This document shows, piece by piece, positions 17,931 through 25,758 of a DNA stretch of 46,108 nucleotides. Made by a program: the position numbers and the translations under genes. The stretch is from Burkholderia sp. IMCC1007. Its GTDB lineage: Bacteria; Pseudomonadota; Gammaproteobacteria; Burkholderiales; Burkholderiaceae. The stretch covers positions 1 through 46,108 of the forward strand of contig NZ_JAPVQY010000009.1 of NCBI RefSeq assembly GCF_027257875.1, in the 5' to 3' direction. Below the pieces are notes generated by a model that was not told where the DNA came from, did no database searches, and was given only the letters and a program-made list of their open reading frames with translations. Each line of letters opens with the position of its first letter. Position 1 is the first letter of the stretch.

Positions 17931-19304
17931 TCAGTAAGCGTTGCTGCCGGTGAAGCCCTTCCACAGCGTCAGCACGACGATCTTGATGTCGAGCCAGAAC
18001 GACCAGTTCTGCATGTAGTACAGGTCGAGCTTCACGCGGCCCATCATCTTCTCGATCTGGTCGGTCTCGCCGCGAAAGCCGTTGATCTGCGCCCATCCGG
18101 TGATGCCCGGCTTGATCCGGTAGCGGAACATGTAGCCCTTGACCAGATCCTTGTAGATGTCGTCGTGCGCGAGCGCATGAGGCCGCGGGCCGACGACCGA
18201 CATCTCGCCCTTCAGCACGTTGATGAACTGCGGCAGCTCGTCGAGGCTCGTGCGTCGCAGGAACCGGCCGACCGGCGTCACGCGCGAGTCGTTCCGGGTC
18301 GCCTGCGTGACTTGCCCGGCCACTTCCTGATGCACCTTCATCGAGCGAAACTTGTAGATCTCGAACTCGTGCCCGTCGATGCCCTTGCGCTTCTGCCGAA
18401 AGAACACCGGCCCACGCGACGTCAGCTTGATCAGCGCCGCGATCAGCAGCATCACCGGCGCGAGCGCCGTCAGCGCCGCCAGCGCGAACAGCCGGTCGAA
18501 CACGAACTTCGGCAGGATCCGCACGTCGGTGATCGGCGACGCCGCCAGGTTGATCGCCGGCACGCCGAGCAGCTCCACCACTTCCTGGTTGAAGAAAGAC
18601 AGGCTGCGCACGTCCGGAATGAAGCGGATGTTCACGAAGTCGTGGCGGAACACCGTCACGATCTGGTGAATCCGGCGCTCTTCCGTGATCGGCAGCGTGA
18701 GCCACAGCTCGCTGATCGCGCGGCTGCGCACCAGCCACACCAGCGATTCGAACTGCCGCTCGATGCGCACGTCGTCGAGCGCGACTTCGCCCGGCGCCTC
18801 GCTTTCGTCGTAGACGCATACCGGGTTGAAGCCCGCTTCCGGGCGCGCCCGCATCTGCGCGATCAGCCGCCGCGCCGCCGGCGTACCGCCGACGATCGCC
18901 ACCGCCTTCAGGTTGTAGCCGCCGCGCCGCAGCTGACGCAGCACGACGTGCACGCACGCCTTGGAGCCGGCGAGCAGCACCATCGTCACGAGCGCCCAGT
19001 AGCCGAGCCACAGCCGCGACAGCTCGCCCGACTGGTGAAAACTGAAGCTCATCAGGATGCCCGCGAGCTCGACCATCAGCCACGCGAACGCAACGCGCCC
19101 CACCAGCCCGATGAGGCGCTTGCCGCGCCACGACTGATAGATGCCGATCGCCGGAAAGAACACGACCACCAGCAGGCAGTCGAACAGCACCATCGTGCGC
19201 TGCAGATCGTTGAACCAGACGCTGCCGTCGTGCAGCGCGGCGGCGATCACCGCCCCCGTCACGACCATCGCGATATCGATGACTCTCGCCAGCACGCTCA
19301 ACAT
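17931..19304 (-). CDS. bceB: Undecaprenyl-phosphate glucose phosphotransferase BceB
   Basis: A 457-residue initiating transferase that moves sugar-1-phosphate from UDP-glucose to undecaprenyl phosphate. It has four to five N-terminal membrane segments, a CoA-binding-like Rossmann domain ([14 protein letters not shown]) and a C-terminal bacterial sugar transferase domain from ~265 with [32 protein letters not shown] and [10 protein letters not shown] chose the ATG at 19304 for its AGAGGA ribosome site; an in-frame GTG at 19364 would add 20 residues. The frame is uninterrupted, in contrast to the frameshifted bceB reported in the non-mucoid strain B. cenocepacia J2315. Confidence 0.93.
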   Translation of the reverse strand: MLSVLARVIDIAMVVTGAVIAAALHDGSVWFNDLQRTMVLFDCLLVVVFFPAIGIYQSWRGKRLIGLVGRVAFAWLMVELAGILMSFSFHQSGELSRLWLGYWALVTMVLLAGSKACVHVVLRQLRRGGYNLKAVAIVGGTPAARRLIAQMRARPEAGFNPVCVYDESEAPGEVALDDVRIERQFESLVWLVRSRAISELWLTLPITEERRIHQIVTVFRHDFVNIRFIPDVRSLSFFNQEVVELLGVPAINLAASPITDVRILPKFVFDRLFALAALTALAPVMLLIAALIKLTSRGPVFFRQKRKGIDGHEFEIYKFRSMKVHQEVAGQVTQATRNDSRVTPVGRFLRRTSLDELPQFINVLKGEMSVVGPRPHALAHDDIYKDLVKGYMFRYRIKPGITGWAQINGFRGETDQIEKMMGRVKLDLYYMQNWSFWLDIKIVVLTLWKGFTGSNAY

Positions 19305-19730
19305 GTCCGCTTCCTCTTTGAACAGGCGTTTGCCGAACAGCTCCTCGTGCAGCCCGTGCCGCACCTTCGATTCAAACGTTGCATGACGCTATTGAAGCGG
19401 TAAGAAAATCCACTCTCAAGCGCACAAGTATTTCGAAAAATAATCGGAAATTCTTGCCGCGATAGTGTTGAATTAATTCGGCAGGTTTTCCCGAATCGCG
19501 CGCGCGTGCCGATTTTTTCGAAATCATTACGGATTGCGCGAAGCCTTTGCAGGCAAGCGCTCCCGGGCCCTCGCCCGAATTATTTTTTATTTTTTTATTT
19601 GCAGCCGATGTCATCGCGGAAAAGTTTCCCGGATGGATATCCGGCGAATATCGTGCAGCAACCTCGGTTTTATTGTCGATTTACTTCATGCTACAAACAG
19701 GCCTGACTTCAAATCGTGGAGAGTGCCATC
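19305..19730. promoter_or_regulatory. AT-rich divergent promoter region bceB/bceA
   Basis: This 426-base region separates the bceB-K operon from bceA and is the most AT-rich stretch in the polysaccharide locus. A- and T-tracts at 19434-19460 and 19512-19525, and the T-rich run at 19580-19600, would favour bending and H-NS-type binding. CCGGAT and ATCCGG pair around GGAT at 19629-19644. GGAGAG at 19718-19723 is the bceA ribosome site. I cannot place either promoter with confidence. Confidence 0.5.
19564..19600 (+). terminator. Terminator-like element in the bceA leader
   Basis: CGGGC (19564-19568) and GCCCG (19573-19577) form a GC stem with loop CCTC, followed by a long T-rich run (19580-19600). 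This is the layout of an intrinsic terminator on the plus strand, 130 bases before the bceA start. It could be an attenuator if transcription of bceA begins upstream. The stem is only 5 bp. Confidence 0.35.
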
Positions 19731-21257
19731 ATGAATGCTCCGGCCGTGGTAGCCGATACGCGCCATTCTTCTTCCGCCGCAAGCGACGCCGGTACGCGCG
19801 TCGCGGTGCAGCCGGTGATCCTTGCCGGCGGTTCGGGCACGCGCCTGTGGCCGATGTCGCGCGAACACTATCCGAAACAGCTGATCGGCCTGCTCGGCGA
19901 TCATTCGCTGCTGCAATCCACCGCGCTGCGCCTCGACGATCTCGAGACCGGCCACCCGCTGAACGACGACGTGCTGATCGTGTGCGGCGAGGATCACCGC
20001 TTCACGACCGCGGAACAGCTGCGCGTCGCCGGCAAGCCTGCGTCGATCATGCTCGAGCCGCTCGGCCGCGACACCGCGCCCGCCCTGACGCTCGCCGCGC
20101 TGCGGATCGTCGCGACCGGCGGCGACGCCGTGATGACCGTGATGCCGGCCGACCACGCAGTGGCCGACCTGCCGCGCTTTCATGCGGCCGTCGCGGCCGG
20201 CGTGCACTGCGCGGCCCAGGGCAGGATCGCGACGATGGGCATCGTGCCGGCCCGCGCGGAAACGGGCTACGGCTACATCCGCGTCGGCGCGCCGCTGCGC
20301 GACGCCGCGACCGGCGACCTCGACGTGCGGCGCCTGGATCGCTTCGTCGAAAAACCGCATCTCGAACTCGCTCAGCAGTACGTCGCATCCGGCGAATACT
20401 GGTGGAACAGCGGGATCTTCATCGTGCGCGCATCGGTCTGGCTGAACGCGATTCGTCAGCTCGAACCCGACATCTACGCAGCGTGCGAGCGCGCCATCGC
20501 GCAGGGCAAGCAGGACGGCGACTTCTTCCGCGTCGATCGCGACGCCTTCGCCGCATCGCCGTCGAACTCGATCGACTACGCGGTGATGGAGCCGCTCGCG
20601 AGCCAGCCGCAGCTGTGCGAAAGCGTCGTCGTGCCGCTCGATGCCGGCTGGTCGGACGTCGGTTCGTGGGACGCGATCTGGCAAATCCTGCCGAAGGATG
20701 ACGCCGAAAACGTCGGCCGCGGCAACGTGCTGTTCGAAAGCGCCGAGTCGACTTTCGCGCACTCGGAAAGCCGGCTCGTCGCGTGCGTCGGCACGCAGAA
20801 CCTCGTCGTCGTCGAAACGCCGGACGCCGTGCTCGTCGCCGACAAGTCCCGCGTGCAGGACGTGAAGAAGATCGTCGGCCGCATCAAGGCCGTGCACGGC
20901 GTGGAAGCCACCGATCACCGCAAGGTGCATCGCCCGTGGGGCCACTACGATTCGGTCGACACGGGCGAACGCTTCCAGGTGAAACGCATCGTCGTGAAGC
21001 CGGGCGCGCGCCTGTCGCTGCAGATGCACCACCACCGCGCCGAACACTGGATCGTCGTGCGCGGCACCGCGCGCATCACGCGTGGCGAAGAGACCTTCCT
21101 GCTATCGGAGAATGAATCGACGTACATCCCGCTCGGCGTGTCGCACCGTCTCGAGAACCCGGGCAAGATGCCGCTCGAACTGATCGAGGTGCAGTCGGGC
21201 GCGTATCTCGGCGAGGACGATATCGTCCGCTTCGACGATACCTACGGCCGCGGATGA
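19731..21257 (+). CDS. bceA: Bifunctional mannose-6-P isomerase/GDP-mannose pyrophosphorylase BceA
   Basis: A 508-residue type II bifunctional enzyme that supplies GDP-mannose and interconverts fructose-6-P and mannose-6-P. The N-terminal nucleotidyltransferase domain carries ILAGGSGTRLWPMSR (~residues 30-44), MPADH (~140) and FVEKPHLELA (~205); the GMP/PMI linker is GWSDVGSW. The C-terminal cupin isomerase domain (~370-508) contains the metal-binding segment LSLQMHHHRAEHWIVVRGTA (~425-445). The ATG at 19731 has GGAGAG seven bases upstream; a GTG at 19716 is a less likely start. It is divergent from the rest of the bce cluster, as published for cepacian producers. Confidence 0.96.
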   Translation: MNAPAVVADTRHSSSAASDAGTRVAVQPVILAGGSGTRLWPMSREHYPKQLIGLLGDHSLLQSTALRLDDLETGHPLNDDVLIVCGEDHRFTTAEQLRVAGKPASIMLEPLGRDTAPALTLAALRIVATGGDAVMTVMPADHAVADLPRFHAAVAAGVHCAAQGRIATMGIVPARAETGYGYIRVGAPLRDAATGDLDVRRLDRFVEKPHLELAQQYVASGEYWWNSGIFIVRASVWLNAIRQLEPDIYAACERAIAQGKQDGDFFRVDRDAFAASPSNSIDYAVMEPLASQPQLCESVVVPLDAGWSDVGSWDAIWQILPKDDAENVGRGNVLFESAESTFAHSESRLVACVGTQNLVVVETPDAVLVADKSRVQDVKKIVGRIKAVHGVEATDHRKVHRPWGHYDSVDTGERFQVKRIVVKPGARLSLQMHHHRAEHWIVVRGTARITRGEETFLLSENESTYIPLGVSHRLENPGKMPLELIEVQSGAYLGEDDIVRFDDTYGRG

Positions 21258-21268
21258 CGCAGCAACGC

Positions 21269-21304
21269 ATGCCGGGCACGCCGCATCGACGGCGCGCCCG
21301 GCAT
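21269..21304. terminator. Stem-loop between bceA and the transposase-like gene
   Basis: ATGCCGGGC (21269-21277) pairs with GCCCGGCAT (21296-21304), with an inner GCCG/CGGC stem. The hairpin lies between two convergent genes and can act on both strands. It has no T tract. Confidence 0.5.
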
Positions 21305-21376
21305 GACGGAGAAACGGGAAGACAAGCAGGGAATCGCGCGGGCATCGCGGCCCGCGCGCTTTCGTTCGGAGGACGA

Positions 21377-22318
21377 TCAACCTACGCGGTACGCATACTC
21401 GCCGCGATCCGACTGTACGGGATCGTTGCGGCTCTCGGTCAGCGCACCCCCGCGACGCTCGGCGATGAAGCGCTTGATGTCCGACTCCGCCCGCGCCAGC
21501 ACGGACAAACCGGCCAGCACCTCGCTTTGCGGCGTGCGCGCCGGCTCGTCGCTCGCACCATGCCGATCGATCCACTGACGGGCCCAGTCGAGCGCGTATT
21601 GCTCCGCTTCGTCGGCATCGGTGAAGCGCGGCCCGATCAGGCCCGAGCGTTCGACGCGCCGGTCGTCCTGCATGATCTCGGCCCACGCGCGATACATCAG
21701 GTTCTGCACCGGCTGCGCCAGGCCGCAGATCGTATAGCCGCGATATTCGTCGACCTGCGGTTCGGCCGCGCTGAAGCTCGCCGCGCTCGGACGCGCGTGG
21801 CGCAGCCCGGCGGGCGCCGCGCCCGGCACCGAGAACGACGCACCGGACGACGCAGCGGTGTCGTCGCTCGACATCGCGGCGACCGACGCGCCTTCGCCGT
21901 CCCACGCACCCGCCTGCGCGACCGGCAGTTGCCACGACTCGGGGTTCTGCCAGAACACGCCGCGCAGCCGGTCGTTGTCGGGCGCGGGCTCCGCACGGCA
22001 CGCCGGCGCGGACGGCACGGGCGGCGGCGGAACGTACGCGAACGTACGCCCGCTGAACTGGGTCAGCACGTCGATCATCTGCAGCAGCGTGCCGTTCGCG
22101 AGCCACTCTTCGTAGCGGCGGCGGCACGTCGGCCCGGACGGATAGCGCCCGGGCAGTTTGGACCAGGCTTCGCCCGTCGTCAGGATCCAGAGCACCGCAT
22201 TCGCGACGACGCGCGGTTCGGCTCGTGGACGGCCTCGACGGTTCAGCCGGATGGGTTCATCGGCGATCAGCGCCGAAAGACGAAACCACTCTTCATCGGT
22301 AAGCTCATCGAAGAACAT
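21377..22318 (-). CDS. Domesticated IS5/IS402-type transposase N-domain fused to unknown domain
   Basis: A 313-residue protein. Residues ~1-95 (LTDEEWFRLSALIAD, RRGRPRAEPRVVANAVLWILTTGEAW, LPGRYPSGPTCRRRYEEW) match the DUF4096 helix-turn-helix domain that starts IS5/IS402-family transposases. A proline-rich linker (YVPPPPVPSAP, ~94-104) and low-complexity Ser/Ala region follow. Residues ~190-262 form a separate compact domain (YRGYTICGLAQPVQNLMYR, GPRFTDADEAEQYALDWARQWI) that I do not recognise. I see no DDE catalytic domain or flanking inverted repeats. Codon use looks native. The ATG at 22318 follows GGAG nine bases away; a GTG at 22333 is less likely. It probably binds DNA. Placement next to bceA suggests, but does not show, a regulatory link. 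Confidence 0.75.
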   Translation of the reverse strand: MFFDELTDEEWFRLSALIADEPIRLNRRGRPRAEPRVVANAVLWILTTGEAWSKLPGRYPSGPTCRRRYEEWLANGTLLQMIDVLTQFSGRTFAYVPPPPVPSAPACRAEPAPDNDRLRGVFWQNPESWQLPVAQAGAWDGEGASVAAMSSDDTAASSGASFSVPGAAPAGLRHARPSAASFSAAEPQVDEYRGYTICGLAQPVQNLMYRAWAEIMQDDRRVERSGLIGPRFTDADEAEQYALDWARQWIDRHGASDEPARTPQSEVLAGLSVLARAESDIKRFIAERRGGALTESRNDPVQSDRGEYAYRVG

Positions 22319-22594
22319 AGTAGATTTCTCCACGCAGCCAGGCCGGGGCTGCGATTGCCGGCGCCGTCGTCACGCATCGCGTCACGGGGCGCCCCGGTTG
22401 CACATTATGTTTATCCGATTGTCGTGCTTGCCGGTGCGGCACCGCACTTTCACGGTGCCGCCATTCCCGGCAATGGCGCACGAATCACGGTCTCACTCCA
22501 ATGTGGGAATTTTTGTGCACGAAGCATACCATCGTCAGGGTTTATCTCAATATGACAATGACTTAATGTTACTCACTGAAACAACCTCGCATGG

Positions 22595-22625
22595 ATGCGC
22601 AATCCATTTGCGCATGAATTTTTTT
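22595..22625 (+). terminator. Intrinsic terminator, plus strand, no upstream gene
   Basis: ATGCGCAA (22595-22602) and TTGCGCAT (22608-22615) form a perfect 8-bp stem with loop TCCAT, followed by GAA and seven Ts (22619-22625). This is a canonical plus-strand terminator, yet the nearest plus-strand gene is bceA, over 1.3 kb upstream across an opposing gene. Confidence 0.6.
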
Positions 22626-22650
22626 ACGCGATGGTTATGCCAGAGGTGGG

Positions 22651-22673
22651 AAAGCCCCGTCAGACGGGGCTTT
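22651..22673. terminator. Bidirectional intrinsic terminator
   Basis: AAAGCCCCGT and ACGGGGCTTT pair perfectly around CAG. The A/T flanks make it usable on both strands. On the minus strand it could end the DUF3501 operon, 310 bases past its stop; on the plus strand it would back up the terminator at 22595. Confidence 0.6.
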
Positions 22674-22982
22674 GCGGGGGATGGCGCGAGCCCTTGCAGC
22701 GGGCTTCAGCGGCTGGTCCGACCCTCTGCAGCAGCCTGCGCCCGAATTGCGTTCCGAAATCGGTAAATCAGGGAAAAAAACGTAACAAGATATTCATGGA
22801 TCGGTAAATCGTTCAAATACCGCCCAATTTAATTATCTCCGCGCACAATCTTTTTAATGTTTCCCTGCGGGTAATGAAAGCGCTGCGTCAGGCAATAGAC
22901 ATATTTCCGCGAATGTAAATCCGGAAAGGTTTGTTACAACCTGCGCGACCGCGGCGAGCAAGCGCGATCAGGCGGCCCCGAA

Positions 22983-23564
22983 TCAACGCAGATCGCCGAC
23001 GAGCGATGCGCGCACGTCCGCATCGATACGTTGCGGAGGCAACGTATAGGCCGGATGGTCGCAGCCGATCGACAGCGCCGCGCCGTCCTTGAGCGCCGCG
23101 CGCACGGGTTCGCTCAATTCGAAGCGCACGAAGTGAACGGCCGACGTCTTCTCCGCGTTCTCGCGATCGAGATCCTCGTCGGCGATCGCATAGATATCCG
23201 GATGACCGTCGACGTGCAGGTACACGCGATCCTCGACGCCGATCAGCCGCGCGAGCGCCGCGCGCCGTTCGGCCTCGTGCTCGTATTCGATCTGCAGCGT
23301 CGCCTTCAGGTTGGTGCCATCCGGCACGAGCGGCAGATACGCTTCCAGTTCGCCGTCGATGCCTGCTTCGTCGAAGATCTTCTCGATGTGCAGCATCTCC
23401 TGGATCTGATAGCGGATCGTGGTCTCGTCCTCGAACAGCAAGCGCAGATGGTTGCCGAGCGACACCGCGCGGCGGCGCTTGTACGCGACGAGCCGCGCGT
23501 GTTCGGCCTTGCGGATCTTCGCGTACGCTTCGAGCGTCAGCAGCGAGTCGCGGGTCAGCGTCAT
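22983..23564 (-). CDS. DUF3501 family protein
   Basis: A 193-residue protein of the DUF3501 family, whose function is not established. It begins MTLTRDSLLTLEAYAKIRK, continues RAVSLGNHLRLLFEDETTIRYQIQEMLHIEKIF and LEAYLPLVPDGTNLKATLQIEYE, and ends with the mixed domain HFVRFELSEPVRAALKDGAALSIGCDHPAY. It has no signal peptide, membrane segment or metal-binding cysteine cluster. It lies 53 bases after an Fe-S oxidoreductase and a rubrerythrin, the same three-gene grouping recognised for this family, so a role in peroxide or redox defence is inferred. It may act as a chaperone or adaptor. Confidence 0.85.
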   Translation of the reverse strand: MTLTRDSLLTLEAYAKIRKAEHARLVAYKRRRAVSLGNHLRLLFEDETTIRYQIQEMLHIEKIFDEAGIDGELEAYLPLVPDGTNLKATLQIEYEHEAERRAALARLIGVEDRVYLHVDGHPDIYAIADEDLDRENAEKTSAVHFVRFELSEPVRAALKDGAALSIGCDHPAYTLPPQRIDADVRASLVGDLR

Positions 23565-23617
23565 GGGATGTCCTCGAGTGTCGTCGATGTCGTCGATGCC
23601 GTTACGGAGCGGTCGAT

Positions 23618-24955
23618 TCAGATGCCGTACGCGCGGCGCAGCAGCGTCAGCGGATGCGCGAGCGGCGCGGCCGGCAGCCCGTGCTCGTCGATGCCCTGCT
23701 CGATGTGATGGCCGGCGAGCGCGCAGTCGGACGACACGAAATCCGGTTTCGGCTCGGCCATCGCCTTGAACACGGGCGCGCCGATGCGCAGCGCGTCCGC
23801 ATGGAATGCCTTCTTCACGCCGAACGTGCCCGCATGGCCCGAACAGCGCTCGACGACGTTCACGCGCGTATCGGGCACGAGCGACAGCGTGTCGGCCGTC
23901 TTGCGGCCGATGTTCTGCACGCGCGCGTGACACGGCACGTGGTATGACACGGTGCCGAGGCCGGTCTTGAAATCGGTCTTCAACAGCCCGTCGCGGTGCC
24001 GCGCGATCACGTATTCGAACGGATCCCAGAATGCTTCGGCCACCGCGCGCACGGCTTCGTCGCCGGGGAACATCAGCGGCAGCTCGCTCTTGTACATCAG
24101 CACGCAGCTCGGGATCGCGCCGATCAGCGCATAGCCTTCGCGCGCATAGCGCTCCAGCACCGGAATATTCACGGCCTTCTTCGCGGCAACGCCCGCGAGG
24201 TTGCCCTGCTCGAGCAGCGGCATCCCGCAGCACGCCTCGCGCGTGACGAGCTCGTACGGAATCTCGTTGTGCGCGAGGATCGCGAGCAGATCGTGACCGA
24301 TGCCCGGCTCGTTGAAGTTCACATAGCACGTCGCATAGATCGCGACCTTGCCGGGCGTGCGCTCGCCGTCGCGCACCGGCGGCCCGTCCGAGCGCTTCGC
24401 CGCGCGCCGGAACTTGCGCGGCGCGAACTCGGGCAGCCAGGCGTCGCGATCGACGCCGAGCGTCGCTTCGAGTGCGTGGCGCGCGAGCGGTGTGCGATTC
24501 ACCGCGTTCACCGTCTGCGTGACGACCGGAATGCCCGCGAGCTGGCCGAGCGCGTCGGTATTCGACAGCACCTTGTCGGCGAGCGTCGCTTCGCCGCGCC
24601 GGTAGCGTGCGGCTTTCGCGCGCAGCATCAGGTGCGGGAAGTCGACGTTCCATGCGTGCGGCGGCACGTACGGACACTTCGTCATGTAGCAGAGGTCGCA
24701 CAGGTAGCATTGGTCGACGACCTTGCCGAATGCGTCCTTCGACACTTCGTCGACGTCGCCCGTCGGCGTGTCGTCGACGAGATCGAACAGCGTCGGAAAT
24801 GCGCCGCACAGCGACACGCAGCGCCGGCACCCGGCGCAGATGTCGAACACGCGCGTCATTTCCGCATCGATCGCGGCCTGGTCGTAGAACGTGTCGGACT
24901 GCCAGTCGAGCGGATGCCGGGTCGGGGCTTCGAGGCTGCCTTCCTTGTGGGGCAT
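23618..24955 (-). CDS. HdrD/GlcF-like Fe-S oxidoreductase
   Basis: A 445-residue iron-sulfur electron-transfer protein. Two ferredoxin-type motifs open it: CAGCRRCVSLC (~residues 40-50) and CYLCDLCYMTKC (~82-93), each ready to bind a 4Fe-4S cluster. Two CCG-type domains follow, YATCYVNF with EACCGMPLLEQGN, and VPCHARVQNIG with ERCSGHAGTFG, as in heterodisulfide reductase subunit D and glycolate oxidase GlcF. The second CCG pair reads C-S-G, a variant. I chose the ATG at 24955 for its GGAG site. It is soluble, with no membrane segment, and would pass electrons to the upstream rubrerythrin. Confidence 0.9.
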   Translation of the reverse strand: MPHKEGSLEAPTRHPLDWQSDTFYDQAAIDAEMTRVFDICAGCRRCVSLCGAFPTLFDLVDDTPTGDVDEVSKDAFGKVVDQCYLCDLCYMTKCPYVPPHAWNVDFPHLMLRAKAARYRRGEATLADKVLSNTDALGQLAGIPVVTQTVNAVNRTPLARHALEATLGVDRDAWLPEFAPRKFRRAAKRSDGPPVRDGERTPGKVAIYATCYVNFNEPGIGHDLLAILAHNEIPYELVTREACCGMPLLEQGNLAGVAAKKAVNIPVLERYAREGYALIGAIPSCVLMYKSELPLMFPGDEAVRAVAEAFWDPFEYVIARHRDGLLKTDFKTGLGTVSYHVPCHARVQNIGRKTADTLSLVPDTRVNVVERCSGHAGTFGVKKAFHADALRIGAPVFKAMAEPKPDFVSSDCALAGHHIEQGIDEHGLPAAPLAHPLTLLRRAYGI

Positions 24956-25020
24956 GGGGCGCTCCAGCATGGCGCGCATGCGCGCCGACGCGCCGCCCGC
25001 GCGCTGCGGACGGCGATCAA

Positions 25021-25060
25021 CGCACGGCCGGCCGCGCGACGTACCGCGGCGGGCCGTGCG
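25021..25060. promoter_or_regulatory. Stable intercistronic stem-loop
   Basis: CGCACGGCC (25021-25029) pairs with GGCCGTGCG (25052-25060), with an inner GCCGCG/CGCGGC stem. It lies in the 123-base gap after rubrerythrin. Such hairpins can stabilise the upstream message or cause partial termination, giving more rubrerythrin than downstream products. No T tract is present. Confidence 0.45.
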
Positions 25061-25078
25061 GCCTTGCGTGGGCCCGCG

Positions 25079-25501
25079 TCAGTCGACGAGCGCGTCCAGC
25101 GCCTTCGTATAGCGGTTCGCGTGGCTGCGCTCGGCTTTCGCGAGCGTTTCGAACCAGTTCGCGATTTCGTCGAAGCCTTCCTCGCGCGCGGCCTTCGCCA
25201 TGCCCGGATACATGTCGGTGTATTCGTGCGTCTCGCCGGCGATCGCCGATTCGAGATTCAGCCGCGACGAGCCGAACGGCAGACCGGTGGCCGGATCGCC
25301 GACGGCTTCCAGGTATTCGAGGTGGCCATGCGCATGGCCCGTTTCGCCTTCGGCGGTGGAGCGGAACAGCGCGGCGACATCGTTCTGGCCTTCGACGTCG
25401 GCCTTCGAAGCGAAATACAGATAGCGCCGGTTCGCCTGCGACTCGCCCGCGAATGCGGCCTTCAGATTCTCTTCGGTCTTGCTGCCCTTGAGTTGAGCCA
25501 T
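25079..25501 (-). CDS. Rubrerythrin without rubredoxin domain
   Basis: A 140-residue diiron protein that reduces hydrogen peroxide. The four-helix diiron ligands are visible as [17 protein letters not shown] (first E-x-x-Y-type helix), [35 protein letters not shown] and [16 protein letters not shown]. It ends just after the fourth helix, so the usual C-terminal Cys4 rubredoxin domain is missing. Electrons must then come from another protein; the Fe-S oxidoreductase next in the operon is the obvious candidate. The ATG at 25501 follows GAGGCGC. First gene of the minus-strand trio. Confidence 0.93.
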   Translation of the reverse strand: MAQLKGSKTEENLKAAFAGESQANRRYLYFASKADVEGQNDVAALFRSTAEGETGHAHGHLEYLEAVGDPATGLPFGSSRLNLESAIAGETHEYTDMYPGMAKAAREEGFDEIANWFETLAKAERSHANRYTKALDALVD

Positions 25502-25715
25502 TTGCGCCTCCGTTCGAGTCGGCGCGGCCGCGTGCGAAGCCGGGCCGATGATGTATGTGGGGAACGATGCGCTTGCGGAGCGCGCACGCATCGTGCTCTT
25601 TAATCTAGGCGTTCGCGTTCGCATCCCCCAATAGGCTTTTTCAATGCGGGCGATAGCGGGGGGCCTGGAGGGGATGCGGGGACGATATGGGTGGCGTGGG
25701 CTGGAATGGCGCGGT

Positions 25716-25738
25716 GGGCGGGTTGGCGGGTGGCTGGG
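25716..25738 (+). other. G-quadruplex-capable G tracts
   Basis: Four GGG tracts at 25716-25718, 25720-25722, 25728-25730 and 25736-25738 have loops of 1, 5 and 5 bases, the canonical G3 quadruplex pattern. They sit in a G-rich stretch (25648-25741) between the sigma-factor stop and the rubrerythrin start, on the template strand for both genes. Confidence 0.4.
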
Positions 25739-25758
25739 CGGTTAGACCCCATCCCGCG

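Larger units (their letters stand above)
22319..22982. other. 664-base AT-richer non-coding region with terminators
   Basis: No convincing protein gene is present. The region is markedly lower in GC than its neighbours from about 22500 to 22940. It holds two intrinsic-terminator-like hairpins (22595-22625 and 22651-22673) and two exact copies of ATCGGTAAATC (22759-22769 and 22800-22810). It should also contain the promoter of the transposase-like gene on the minus strand. A small RNA on the plus strand ending at 22625 or 22673 is possible. Confidence 0.5.

Noticed and set aside
19395..19405. JUMPstart/ops element (GCGGTAAG) near the bce promoters
   Set aside because: It differs from the ops core GGCGGTAG, is an isolated match, and lies far from bceA, the only gene in its orientation.
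21377..22318. Active IS5-family insertion sequence
   Set aside because: No DDE catalytic domain, terminal inverted repeats or target-site duplication is seen; the frame is intact with a different C-terminal domain.
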